Of a stretch of 64,000 nucleotides of DNA, positions 17,935-26,180 are shown piece after piece. A program made the translations under genes and the position numbers. Every line of letters starts with the position of its first letter. The first letter of the stretch is position 1. The DNA is from Dawidia cretensis (GTDB lineage Bacteria; Bacteroidota; Bacteroidia; Cytophagales; Cyclobacteriaceae): positions 777,692 to 841,691 of the forward strand of contig NZ_JAHESE010000001.1 in NCBI RefSeq assembly GCF_018598175.1. The letters run 5' to 3'. Below the pieces are notes generated by a model that saw only the letters and a program-made list of their open reading frames with translations, did no database searches and was not told the origin of the DNA.

Positions 17935-18861
17935 TTAACAGGGGTTAGCTTTTAGACATATCTCTCCGGTTCCTTCAAAGGAATATTCAATTCCATAGAG
18001 GAACTGAAGGCTTTTCAAAACATCTTCAATATGCCGGTCGGGATAACTTCCGGTAATCGTGCATTTTTCGTCGAAGCTTGAGGTCAGTACGATGTTGACG
18101 TTAAACCTCCGGTTGAGCGTATGGATGACCTGCTTCAGGTTGGCCGCTTCAAAAACGATATTGCCGTCTTTCCAGCTATAGTAGTCTTTTGCCTCTACGG
18201 GCTCTACCAGCGGTATACCATTTTTATAGTAAACCCGTTGGTCCGTTTCCAGAATGGCGAGCGGCCTGTTGTCGGCTCCTGCCACGCCTACTTTTCCGGA
18301 CCGCACCACGACAGATGCTTCTTCGCCAGGATAATCTGATACAACGAAACGGGTACCCAGCACATGGGTCTTTAACGTGCTGCTCTCAACTATAAAAGGC
18401 TTTGACGGATCATGCTTTACTTCAAAGTAGGCTTCTCCCGAGAGTGTTATTGTCCGCTCACTTCCGCGCATGCGGCTGGAATAGGAAATGGCACTGCCGG
18501 AATTGAGGTATGCAACGCTGGAATCAGGAAGCACCACGCGCGTGCGTTCGCCCTGCTGTGCGAGAACGGTGATCGTCGTTTCCTGAAAGCGGAGGATTAG
18601 CGGAATAACAGCCGAAAGAAGTACCAGCAGCGATGCCGCCGCCACCAGCATGGCTCTTCGCTGAAAACGCCGGCGGTAAATGGTTCTTTTAAATACTTTT
18701 TCGTCGAGTCTGTTCAGCAGAAGCCGGTCGTGTGCCGCGCGTTCGGGTGTAACGCCACCTTCCTGCATCTTTTCAAAAAAATCTTCTACAACCTGCCGTT
18801 CTTTGGCAGAAGCTGTTCCCTCAACGTACTTGTTAAATAAATCTCTGATCTTCTCTTCCAT
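17935..18861 (-). CDS. FecR-family anti-sigma factor
   Basis: 308 residues. A cytoplasmic N-terminal part (1-65; KYVEGTASAKERQVVEDFF) binds the sigma factor in this family; a membrane segment lies at about 70-91. The periplasmic FecR domain has the DSSVAYLNSGSAISY and GEAYFEVKHD motifs, and a C-terminal DUF4974-type domain (KQVIHTLNRRFNVNIVL) touches the STN domain of the transporter. It lies between the ECF sigma gene and susC on the same strand. It should hold the sigma factor inactive, or co-activate it, until SusC binds ligand. Confidence 0.94.
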   Translation of the reverse strand: MEEKIRDLFNKYVEGTASAKERQVVEDFFEKMQEGGVTPERAAHDRLLLNRLDEKVFKRTIYRRRFQRRAMLVAAASLLVLLSAVIPLILRFQETTITVLAQQGERTRVVLPDSSVAYLNSGSAISYSSRMRGSERTITLSGEAYFEVKHDPSKPFIVESSTLKTHVLGTRFVVSDYPGEEASVVVRSGKVGVAGADNRPLAILETDQRVYYKNGIPLVEPVEAKDYYSWKDGNIVFEAANLKQVIHTLNRRFNVNIVLTSSFDEKCTITGSYPDRHIEDVLKSLQFLYGIEYSFEGTGEICLKANPC

Positions 18862-19011
18862 CGAAAATACTATGCGTCGTTTTCAGATACATAGTACTAT
18901 CCCGGGACGCAGCACCTACGCGCTTTTGTTCATTTAACAATTCGGTAATAGTGACAGGCTATTAAACATAAGGTGATGAAGGACAGAGAATATTAAATTA
19001 ACACAACGGCA

Positions 19012-19572
19012 CTACTGTACACTCAGCCCGATGGTGGCGGCTACTAATACAACACCTGCTTGCTGGCTAAGGGAGAAGCGAAGGAGCTTGAGTGCTTTGT
19101 TGACCTGGTTCTCGACCGTACTGACTGACAGGCCGAGCTTTTCGGCGATCTCTTTGTTGGTGAGCTGGTGATAAAATCGCAGCTCGAACACTTGCCTGCA
19201 TTTTTCTGGCAGTAACGAATCTGCTTTAGTGGTAATCTGTTTGATCAGCTCTTCGGTTTCTTCCCGCGAGAGATCGAGCTCGTGCCGGTTGATGATGTCT
19301 ACCACGGTGTCAAGCTGCACGTGGGTGAATTTATTGCGTTTGAAATACCGGGCACACTGAAACCGTGCGGCCTGCATGAGGTAGGCCCGGGGCTCCCGGA
19401 TATCGAGCTCATTAAACCGGTCCCATACATTGATAAAAATGTCCTGGGTGATGTCTTCGGCCCGTGCGTGATCGGAGATGATGTTATACACATACGAAAA
19501 CAGCAGGTGCCGGTGCTGCACATACAGCTCCCTGAATTCGGCTTCCTTTGTTTCGTTGTTTGAATGTGACAT
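19012..19572 (-). CDS. ECF sigma factor (FecI-like, Bacteroidota type)
   Basis: 186 residues. Region 2 is seen at HLLFSYVYNIISDHARAEDI-TQDIFINVWDRF and region 4 at LPEKCRQVFELRFYHQLTNKEIAEKLGLSVSTVENQVNKAL. A short hydrophobic tail (GVVLVAATIGLSV) ends the protein, as is common in this subgroup. It is the first gene of the sigma/anti-sigma/SusC-SusD locus and should drive susC transcription when the FecR protein signals. It is divergent from a DJ-1/PfpI gene, with 145 bases between. Confidence 0.94.
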   Translation of the reverse strand: MSHSNNETKEAEFRELYVQHRHLLFSYVYNIISDHARAEDITQDIFINVWDRFNELDIREPRAYLMQAARFQCARYFKRNKFTHVQLDTVVDIINRHELDLSREETEELIKQITTKADSLLPEKCRQVFELRFYHQLTNKEIAEKLGLSVSTVENQVNKALKLLRFSLSQQAGVVLVAATIGLSVQ

Positions 19573-19717
19573 GCAGCAGAACCGACTTGGGGCAGGCGGT
19601 TCCGCAATAATACAAAGGCAGGTTTTTGTAGGTGGGTGGGGAGTATTAAGTTATGGTGATGTTTTGGGCAAACGGTTGTGGGCACAGATTTGGCATAATT
19701 TTTTGCTCTTTCTTCAG

Positions 19718-20353
19718 ATGAAAGAAAAGACAATTTACCTGTATGTTCTCGACACCCTTTCAGACTGGGAGCCGGGATATGCCCTTGCTGAAATCAACAG
19801 CGGCCGTATGTTCAGGAAAGGTGCGCAAAAATTCATCGTCCAGACAGTGGGCGCCGGCAAGGAGCCCATCACTACCATGGGCGGCATAAAGATCAAACCC
19901 GACATCAGCGTGACGGAAGTGAGCCTGAAGAACGCAGCGTTGTTGATGCTTATTGGTGCCGATCTGTGGGATGACCCCAAACACCGGCCGGTCCTGTCGC
20001 TCACCCGGCAATTTCTTGAATCAGGAATTCCTGTAGCGGCGATATGCGGCGCTACAGGCGCCCTTGCCAACGAGGGGATTTTGGATGAATATCGTCACAC
20101 CAGCAATGATCCGGGTTACCTGAAACAGTTACAAGGATATTCCGGCGGTGATAATTATGTTATGGAACCTGCTGTGCGCGATGGCGATTTAATAACGGCC
20201 AGTGGACTTGCGCCCCTTGAATTTGCCCGGGAAATACTTGCCCGCCTTGATGTGGTAGAGCCTGCCGCACTCACGGCATGGTATAATCTGTATACCACAC
20301 GGGAAGCGAAGTATTTTTACGAACTGTCAGAACTCTTTCCTCAAGAGGGATAA
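19718..20353 (+). CDS. DJ-1/PfpI-family protein (type 1 glutamine amidotransferase-like)
   Basis: 211 residues from ATG 19718; the frame is open to 19478 but that extension overlaps the sigma factor gene and is not protein-like. The fold marks of DJ-1/PfpI are present: an N-terminal strand YLYVLDTLSDWEPGYAL with acidic E18, and the nucleophile elbow AAICGATGALA with Cys110. The family includes YdeA/YajL-type chaperones, glyoxalases and proteases, so the reaction cannot be assigned. It lies between the sigma factor locus and the cyanophycin genes but is convergent with the latter. Confidence 0.85.
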   Translation: MKEKTIYLYVLDTLSDWEPGYALAEINSGRMFRKGAQKFIVQTVGAGKEPITTMGGIKIKPDISVTEVSLKNAALLMLIGADLWDDPKHRPVLSLTRQFLESGIPVAAICGATGALANEGILDEYRHTSNDPGYLKQLQGYSGGDNYVMEPAVRDGDLITASGLAPLEFAREILARLDVVEPAALTAWYNLYTTREAKYFYELSELFPQEG

Positions 20354-20380
20354 CGTACGAACGGATTTGGGTAGTAGGAT

Positions 20381-21232
20381 TTACTCAAACACGACAAGCT
20401 TTTCACCATCGAATGAAGCGAAGACCATGCGGGGATGTGAGTCGATGTAAAACAGATTTCCGTCTTTGTCAAGCGCAATGGCACCGGCAAAACCGTCGAA
20501 GGGTTTTAGCTCGGCGAAGGTTCTTTCACAGGCATGACGGAGCGATACACCGTCGCTAACGCGTGTTACGATCTTGATCGCCACTGCACCGCTCACGATA
20601 TCTTCCCCCACTCCTGTGCACGACACAGCACACGCTGCATTGGCAAAATTACCGGCTACGGTTGCCGAGTCAGATACTCTTCCGGGTATCTCAAATCCCT
20701 TTCCGCCTGTCGATGTTGCCGCGGCGAGATTGCCGTGGCGGTCGAGCACCACGCAGCCTACCGTTCCCACTCCCGTGGATGCGAGTTTGGTTTCGTATTC
20801 TTGTCTGCGTTGTGTTGTTTCTGTATTGAAGTGCTCGAATCCCTGCATGCGTGCAAAGCGGGTGGCGCCTTCACCGCCCAGAACCCGGTCGTCGACCTGT
20901 AATAAACATTCGGCTACCCGGATGGGATTTTTGACATCCTCTATGTTAATGACACCGGAGAATTTCAGACTAACACCATCCATCAGGGAAGCGCTCATGC
21001 GGATCTTACCGTCGCGCTGGATTTGTGAACCGGTGCCCGCATTAAAAAGGTGGCAGTCTTCCAGCAATTCGACAGCATATACCACGGTTTCACGCGCGCT
21101 ATGATCCTGAACATATAGGTATGTTTTCCGGATAATATCGGCCAGGGCGTCCTGCTTGGCTTTCTTTATAGGATCTGTCGTTCCTGCTTCGCTGAAAAAG
21201 CCGCCATGTAGTATAATTTTTGCCTGGCTCAT
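20381..21232 (-). CDS. iaaA: isoaspartyl peptidase / plant-type L-asparaginase (Ntn hydrolase)
   Basis: 283 residues. Family marks: N-terminal ILHGGFF, the NAGTGSQI block, and the autoprocessing site GTVGCVVLD, where Thr157 becomes the N-terminal nucleophile of the beta subunit. The glycine-rich stretch ATSTGGKGFEIPGRVSDS follows. Such enzymes split beta-aspartyl dipeptides, including the beta-Asp-Arg released from cyanophycin. Only 5 bases separate it from the cyanophycinase gene on the same strand, so the pair should degrade cyanophycin fully to Asp and Arg. At 283 residues it is slightly short for the family (about 310-320). Confidence 0.9.
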   Translation of the reverse strand: MSQAKIILHGGFFSEAGTTDPIKKAKQDALADIIRKTYLYVQDHSARETVVYAVELLEDCHLFNAGTGSQIQRDGKIRMSASLMDGVSLKFSGVINIEDVKNPIRVAECLLQVDDRVLGGEGATRFARMQGFEHFNTETTQRRQEYETKLASTGVGTVGCVVLDRHGNLAAATSTGGKGFEIPGRVSDSATVAGNFANAACAVSCTGVGEDIVSGAVAIKIVTRVSDGVSLRHACERTFAELKPFDGFAGAIALDKDGNLFYIDSHPRMVFASFDGEKLVVFE

Positions 21233-21237
21233 CGGGG

Positions 21238-22131
21238 TTAGAATATTTTTTTCGCCAGTACGTTTTTTGACGCTTTATGTACGATGAGCTTGTGTGTTTC
21301 CAGGTCGTACAAACTTCCCTTTGCCATAACATGTACGACAAGATGCTCGATGGAGATAGGCTCTCCCAATTCAATTTCAGTAAGATTGGTATCATTGATG
21401 AAGCGGCCATCGACCAGGATTACCAGCCCAGACCCCACTGCTTCCATTTTTTTGCCATCCGTAATGAGCAAGCCTGTATCTTCGCCCAGTCCGATGCCCA
21501 GCACCATGGGGTTGCCAACCACGGCCTGGAATAATCTGCCGATCCGGCCACGGTGGACGAAATGGGTATCAATAATAACGTGGTTGATCAGGCCCAGGCC
21601 GCTGGTGATCTTTACCTCTCCTTTCAACAAGGCTTCCGTTGCCGAGCCCTGGTAGATCATGTTGCTGGAACATGCTGCGGCTCCCGCAGATGTACCCGCA
21701 ATAACAACCGACTCATGATGATACTTCGACAGCAAATTGCGATGAAAAGCCGTACCTCCTAAAATAGAAGTAAGCCGGAGCTGATCTCCACCGGTGAACA
21801 TGACAATGTCGGCTTTTGCCAGGCGGTCGTTGATCGCTTCGTCGTTTGCTTCTTCGCGTGTCTTGATACCGAGTATGCCGAGGTTGGTGGCGCCCAGGTA
21901 CTGGAACGCCTTTTCATATTCATGGCCTACTTCTTCAGGTACCTGCGAGGCCGTGGTGATTACCTCAATACGTGAATGATCGTTGTGTGCAGACTCGGTA
22001 ATGATACGTCGCAGAATGCCGCGTTCGAAAAAATTGAAATTCTTCTGAACCTCCTTTTCGTCGTGCTCTTCGGTAAAACTGCCCTTATCGACCGCTCCGC
22101 CGACCACAATGAGTTTACCCTTCGGTACCAT
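21238..22131 (-). CDS. cphB: cyanophycinase
   Basis: 297 residues from ATG 22131; a TTG at 22149 would add six residues. It belongs to peptidase family S51: GKLIVVGGAVDKG at the N-terminus, FTGGDQLRL, and the nucleophile motif GTSAGA with Ser148. GLGLINHVIIDTHF and GIGLGEDTGLLI match the cyanophycinase core. The enzyme cuts cyanophycin (poly-Asp backbone with Arg side chains) into beta-Asp-Arg dipeptides in the cytoplasm. It is followed by the isoaspartyl peptidase gene and divergent from the synthetase gene (120 bases between starts). Confidence 0.94.
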   Translation of the reverse strand: MVPKGKLIVVGGAVDKGSFTEEHDEKEVQKNFNFFERGILRRIITESAHNDHSRIEVITTASQVPEEVGHEYEKAFQYLGATNLGILGIKTREEANDEAINDRLAKADIVMFTGGDQLRLTSILGGTAFHRNLLSKYHHESVVIAGTSAGAAACSSNMIYQGSATEALLKGEVKITSGLGLINHVIIDTHFVHRGRIGRLFQAVVGNPMVLGIGLGEDTGLLITDGKKMEAVGSGLVILVDGRFINDTNLTEIELGEPISIEHLVVHVMAKGSLYDLETHKLIVHKASKNVLAKKIF

Positions 22132-22251
22132 ATCGATCGATTGTTTCAAAATTCCTTCAATGTTAGCCCATTCAGGCCTATAAACAATTTGAATTCGCTA
22201 ATTACTTTGCTTAACCTTATCGGGTGAAGCAGAAAGCGGATCACTCCCATC

Positions 22252-24873
22252 ATGAAAATACTGAAGATCCAGGCTTTACGCGGGCCCAATATATGGAGCG
22301 TTAACCGCAAGAAACTGATCCAGATGCGCCTGGACATCGAGGAACTGGAAGATCGCCCGACCAACATGATCGATGGATTTGGAAAACGCCTGGAGGCGAT
22401 GTTTCCGACCATGTACGAGCACCGCTGCTCAGAAGGGCGACCGGGTGGCTTTTTTTACCGCGTGGAAAAAGGAACATGGATGGGGCACGTCATTGAGCAC
22501 ATCGCCCTGGAGATTCAAAGCCTTGCGGGAATGGAGACCGGTTTCGGGCGAACGCGTGAGACGAAGACCCGGGGCATCTACCATGTAGTGTTCAGCTATG
22601 CGGAAGAGAACGTAGGAATGTATGCCGCAGAAGCTGCCGTGCGCATAGCCGAAGCATTGATTCAAGACAGCGAATACGATGCCGGTGCTGACATTCGTAA
22701 GATGCGCGAGATCCGTGAAGATGTTCGTCTCGGTCCGAGCACGGGATCGCTGGTGGGCGAGGCCGCGTCGCGCGAGATACCCTGGATCAGGCTGGGCACG
22801 AACTCGCTTATACAACTTGGGTATGGTGTGAACCAGGTTCGGTTCCAGGCTACCATAACGCAGAATACCAGCCACATTGCTGTAGATATTGCTGGAAACA
22901 AAGCGCAAACAAAAAAGCTTCTGAAGATGGCTGCTATACCGGTAGCTGCGGGAGATATCTGTTCTTCGGAGGAAGACCTTCAACGAATCATTGAAGAGAT
23001 CGGTTATCCCATTGTGATCAAGCCCCTCGACGGCAATCACGGTAAAGGTGCTTCCATTAATGTGAATGCCTGGGAGAAGGCGGTGGAAGGGCTTCACCAC
23101 GCGCAGACGTATTCAAAGCGGGTTATCGTAGAGCGATTTATTACCGGCAACGATTACCGGATACTCGTGATCAATAACCAGGTAGTGGCGGCAGCACAGC
23201 GTGTTCCTGCCCGGGTCATCGGTGATGGCGAGCACACGATACAAGAACTCATTGATACCGAAAATAAAGATCCCCGCAGGGGATATGGGCACGAGAACGT
23301 GCTGACGGAAATTGCTGTAGACCGGGATACCCTGGACCTTCTCTCCTTGAAACAGTACACGCTAGCCACGGTCCCGTCACAAGATGAGGTGGTATACTTA
23401 AAGTCCACGGCCAACCTGAGCACCGGTGGTACGTCTATTGACGTCACCGACAAGATGCATCCGGAAAATATCTTTGTTGCTGAGCGCATTGCTCATGTCA
23501 TTGGGCTTGATGTCTGCGGCATTGATATTATGGCGCCAAACCTCACGCTGCCATTGAAGGAAAGTGGTGGCGTTGTACTGGAAGTAAATGCAGCGCCCGG
23601 ATTCCGGATGCACCTTTCTCCTTCTGAGGGCCTGCCCCGCAACGTGGCGGCGCCTGTGATTGACATGCTGTATCCTCCCGGAAAGCCCTCACGAATTCCC
23701 ATTATTGCTGTGACGGGAACCAATGGTAAGACAACGACCACGCGTCTGCTTGCGCATATTATCAAGAATGTAGGGTACCGCGTAGGATTCACGACCTCCG
23801 ACGGTATTTATGTTCAAAACCATATGTTGGAGAAGGGTGACACCACGGGCCCACTCAGCGCGGAGTTTATCTTAAAAGATCCCACGGTTCAATTCGCCGT
23901 ACTGGAAACGGCCCGTGGCGGTATACTACGTTCAGGTCTAGGCTTTAGCCTGTGTGACATCGGTATCGTGACGAATATCGCCGAAGACCATCTGGGCATT
24001 AGCGATATCAACACCCTTGAGGACCTTGCCATGGTAAAGTCCGTAGTGGTACGAAGTGTCAAAAAAGATGGCTGGGCTGTATTGAACGCGGAAGATGAAA
24101 ATTGCGTCGGCCTCGCGAAAGGCCTGGATTGCAAGGTGGCGTATTTCAGCATGAATGAAGCGCATCCCGTTATTGTTGAACATTGTAAAGCCGGGGGAGT
24201 TGCCGCGATCTATGAGAATGGATATGTTACCATAAAGAAAGGTGACTGGAAGATCCGCATTGAGAAAGTCACCACCATTCCGCTTACGTTCGGTGGAAGA
24301 GCGAAATTCATGATCGGTAATATCCTGGCAGCATCGCTGGCAGCCTACCTATACGGATTTAAAACCGAAGGCATCAGGTTATCGCTCGGGACGTTTATAC
24401 CCTCTCCGGTGCTCACCCCAGGGCGGATGAATATTTTCAACTTCAAGAACTTTACGGTGATGATAGACTTTGCGCATAATCCAGCGGGGTTCATTGCTAT
24501 CGATGAGTTCTTGAGCACCATCAACTCGCCGAAAAAGATTGGGATTATGGCGGGTGTGGGCGATCGACGCGATCAGGACATCGTGGAGATCGGAAGGCTT
24601 GGGGCGAAGATGTTCGATCACATCATTATACGTCAGGAGAAACATTTGCGTGGACGACTCGAAGAGGATATTGTCGCGTTAGTAGTGGAGGGGATTAAAT
24701 CGGTTGATAAGAACGTTACCTATGAGATCATTCCAAAAGAAGTCGAGGCCATCAAGCACGCAATCTCCATTGCTGAGCCCGGCACGTTTATCGTAGCACT
24801 AAGCGATGTGGTTACAAACGCTATTGATATTGTACAAGAGTACCTGGATAAAGACTCTGAAACCTTCCTGTAA
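22252..24873 (+). CDS. cphA: cyanophycin synthetase
   Basis: 873 residues, the normal length for CphA1. An N-terminal domain (1-160; KILKIQALRGPNIWSVNR) is followed by an ATP-grasp domain (about 210-475; IVIKPLDGNHGKGASINV, FRMHLSP) and a Mur-ligase-like domain (480-873; P-loop AVTGTNGKTTTTR at about 486-498, MIDFAHNPAGF, GVGDRRDQD). The ATP-grasp part adds Asp to the backbone and the Mur-like part adds Arg to the side chain. It makes insoluble nitrogen-storage granules in the cytoplasm. It is divergent from cphB-iaaA. Two large dyads follow the stop. Confidence 0.95.
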   Translation: MKILKIQALRGPNIWSVNRKKLIQMRLDIEELEDRPTNMIDGFGKRLEAMFPTMYEHRCSEGRPGGFFYRVEKGTWMGHVIEHIALEIQSLAGMETGFGRTRETKTRGIYHVVFSYAEENVGMYAAEAAVRIAEALIQDSEYDAGADIRKMREIREDVRLGPSTGSLVGEAASREIPWIRLGTNSLIQLGYGVNQVRFQATITQNTSHIAVDIAGNKAQTKKLLKMAAIPVAAGDICSSEEDLQRIIEEIGYPIVIKPLDGNHGKGASINVNAWEKAVEGLHHAQTYSKRVIVERFITGNDYRILVINNQVVAAAQRVPARVIGDGEHTIQELIDTENKDPRRGYGHENVLTEIAVDRDTLDLLSLKQYTLATVPSQDEVVYLKSTANLSTGGTSIDVTDKMHPENIFVAERIAHVIGLDVCGIDIMAPNLTLPLKESGGVVLEVNAAPGFRMHLSPSEGLPRNVAAPVIDMLYPPGKPSRIPIIAVTGTNGKTTTTRLLAHIIKNVGYRVGFTTSDGIYVQNHMLEKGDTTGPLSAEFILKDPTVQFAVLETARGGILRSGLGFSLCDIGIVTNIAEDHLGISDINTLEDLAMVKSVVVRSVKKDGWAVLNAEDENCVGLAKGLDCKVAYFSMNEAHPVIVEHCKAGGVAAIYENGYVTIKKGDWKIRIEKVTTIPLTFGGRAKFMIGNILAASLAAYLYGFKTEGIRLSLGTFIPSPVLTPGRMNIFNFKNFTVMIDFAHNPAGFIAIDEFLSTINSPKKIGIMAGVGDRRDQDIVEIGRLGAKMFDHIIIRQEKHLRGRLEEDIVALVVEGIKSVDKNVTYEIIPKEVEAIKHAISIAEPGTFIVALSDVVTNAIDIVQEYLDKDSETFL

Positions 24874-24889
24874 ACAGTAAACTGCGATG

Positions 24890-24930
24890 GAATGCATGAG
24901 CGTTGATAATGTATCAACGCCCATGCATTC
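24890..24930 (+). terminator. long stem-loop after cphA
   Basis: GAATGCATG...GTTGAT and ATCAAC...CATGCATTC pair over about 15 bases with a small internal loop around AATGT. It starts 16 bases after the cphA stop. No T-run follows, so it is a probable 3'-end hairpin and not a classical terminator. Confidence 0.5.
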
Positions 24931-24960
24931 TATTAAGCGACATCGAGGAACCGTCTCCGA

Positions 24961-24992
24961 CCATTCCTCTCACTACGTAGTGGGAGGAATGG
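24961..24992. repeat. 32-bp near-perfect palindrome
   Basis: CCATTCCTCTCACTAC joins directly to GTAGTGGGAGGAATGG: 15 of 16 positions pair and there is no loop; the centre is TACGTA. It lies between cphA and the rraA-like gene. It could be a protein-binding site, a cruciform or a terminator remnant; the sequence alone does not decide. The rest of 24993-25152 holds a CCGCC-ACC-GGCGG mini-dyad at about 25073-25085 and no gene. Confidence 0.6.
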
Positions 24993-25152
24993 CCGCTCAC
25001 GTGCAGTTCTAGCATAAATGTAAAAATCATAGTGCACTTTTTGCCACCAGAAATAGGTCCTTCTATTAATTCCCGCCACCGGCGGTGGATTTTGTACAAA
25101 TACTTAGTGACATCATTTTATCTTAGCAATACAATCAGTTTAACCAAACCGT

Positions 25153-26127
25153 ATGATACCCTTGATTAAAACATTATCACACCCCCAAAAAGCCATTCGA
25201 TTTTTCATCTCATCAATCCTGGTAATTTTCATACTTGTTGTAAGCATGCAGACAGCTGCCCAGCAGGTGGCGCTTTCGCGGGAACAGGTTATTGCGTTGA
25301 CGTCAGAATGGAAAGGCGAACGCCTGCCCGATGGACGTCCCAACGTAGCGGACAACCTCCTGGCGCGGCTGAAAAATATTTCACTGGAAGAGGCATGGGG
25401 AGTGCTTCGTAATGCCGGATACAACAATCAGTTCGAAGGCGATTGGATGATTCTAAAGCCTGGCCAGGCGCTTGTAGGCCGCGCACTCACGGTACAATAT
25501 CTACCCAAGCGGCAGGATTACGATAATGCGATCAAAGCAAAAGGGAAGGAGGAGAGTCGCATTGGCGGATTTAACTCCTGGCCCATCGATATGCTCAAGC
25601 CGGGCGATATATACGTGGCGGATGGTTACGGAAAAATTATTGATGGCACGCTGATCGGCGACAACCTCGGAAACTCCATCTATACTAAATCAAAGAATGG
25701 CGTGATCTTCTATGGATCGGTTCGCGATACTGAGGGCCTCGAGAAAATCGAGGGCTTTAACGCGTGGGTGAAAGGATATGACCCTTCCTACATTCAGGAG
25801 ATGATGTTGGGAGGGATCAATGTTCCCATTCGTATTGGGCGTGCTACCGTACTTCCTGGCGATGCCGTACTGGCAAAAAAAGGAGGTATTGTATTTATTC
25901 CTGCCCACCTCGTAGCGGATGTCGTGATCAATGCGGAGTTTATTGCCTTGCGCGATATGTTTGGCCATCAGCGTCTCCGCGAGGGAAAATATACTGCCGG
26001 CCAGATCGATCAGCAGTGGTCTGACGACATCAAGAAAGATTTTTTACAATGGCTTGATCAGAACCCCGATAAGCTCCCGATGTCACGGTCCGAGCTGGAT
26101 GTCTTCATGAAAAAAAGAACCTGGTGA
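25153..26127 (+). CDS. exported RraA/HMG-aldolase-like protein
   Basis: 324 residues with an N-terminal signal peptide (FFISSILVIFILVVSMQTAAQQ), which is unusual for the mostly cytoplasmic RraA fold. The RraA/class II pyruvate aldolase core is visible: ALVGRALTVQYLPK, LIGDNLGNSIYTKSKNGVIFYGSVRDTEG (the G-D-N-L-G and R-D pair that bind metal and substrate in HMG/CHA aldolases), and RATVLPGDAVLAKKGGIVFIPAHL. A lyase role on a keto acid is inferred. It is 54 bases ahead of an exported enolase-superfamily enzyme, so the two probably act in one periplasmic sugar-acid pathway. Confidence 0.82.
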   Translation: MIPLIKTLSHPQKAIRFFISSILVIFILVVSMQTAAQQVALSREQVIALTSEWKGERLPDGRPNVADNLLARLKNISLEEAWGVLRNAGYNNQFEGDWMILKPGQALVGRALTVQYLPKRQDYDNAIKAKGKEESRIGGFNSWPIDMLKPGDIYVADGYGKIIDGTLIGDNLGNSIYTKSKNGVIFYGSVRDTEGLEKIEGFNAWVKGYDPSYIQEMMLGGINVPIRIGRATVLPGDAVLAKKGGIVFIPAHLVADVVINAEFIALRDMFGHQRLREGKYTAGQIDQQWSDDIKKDFLQWLDQNPDKLPMSRSELDVFMKKRTW

Positions 26128-26180
26128 TGTCACCGATATTTGCATAACCAATACACGACAACCATCATCCCCAACATACT

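Noticed and set aside
19478-19717. Upstream start for the DJ-1/PfpI gene
   Set aside because: That extension runs through the sigma factor gene on the other strand and does not resemble the family.
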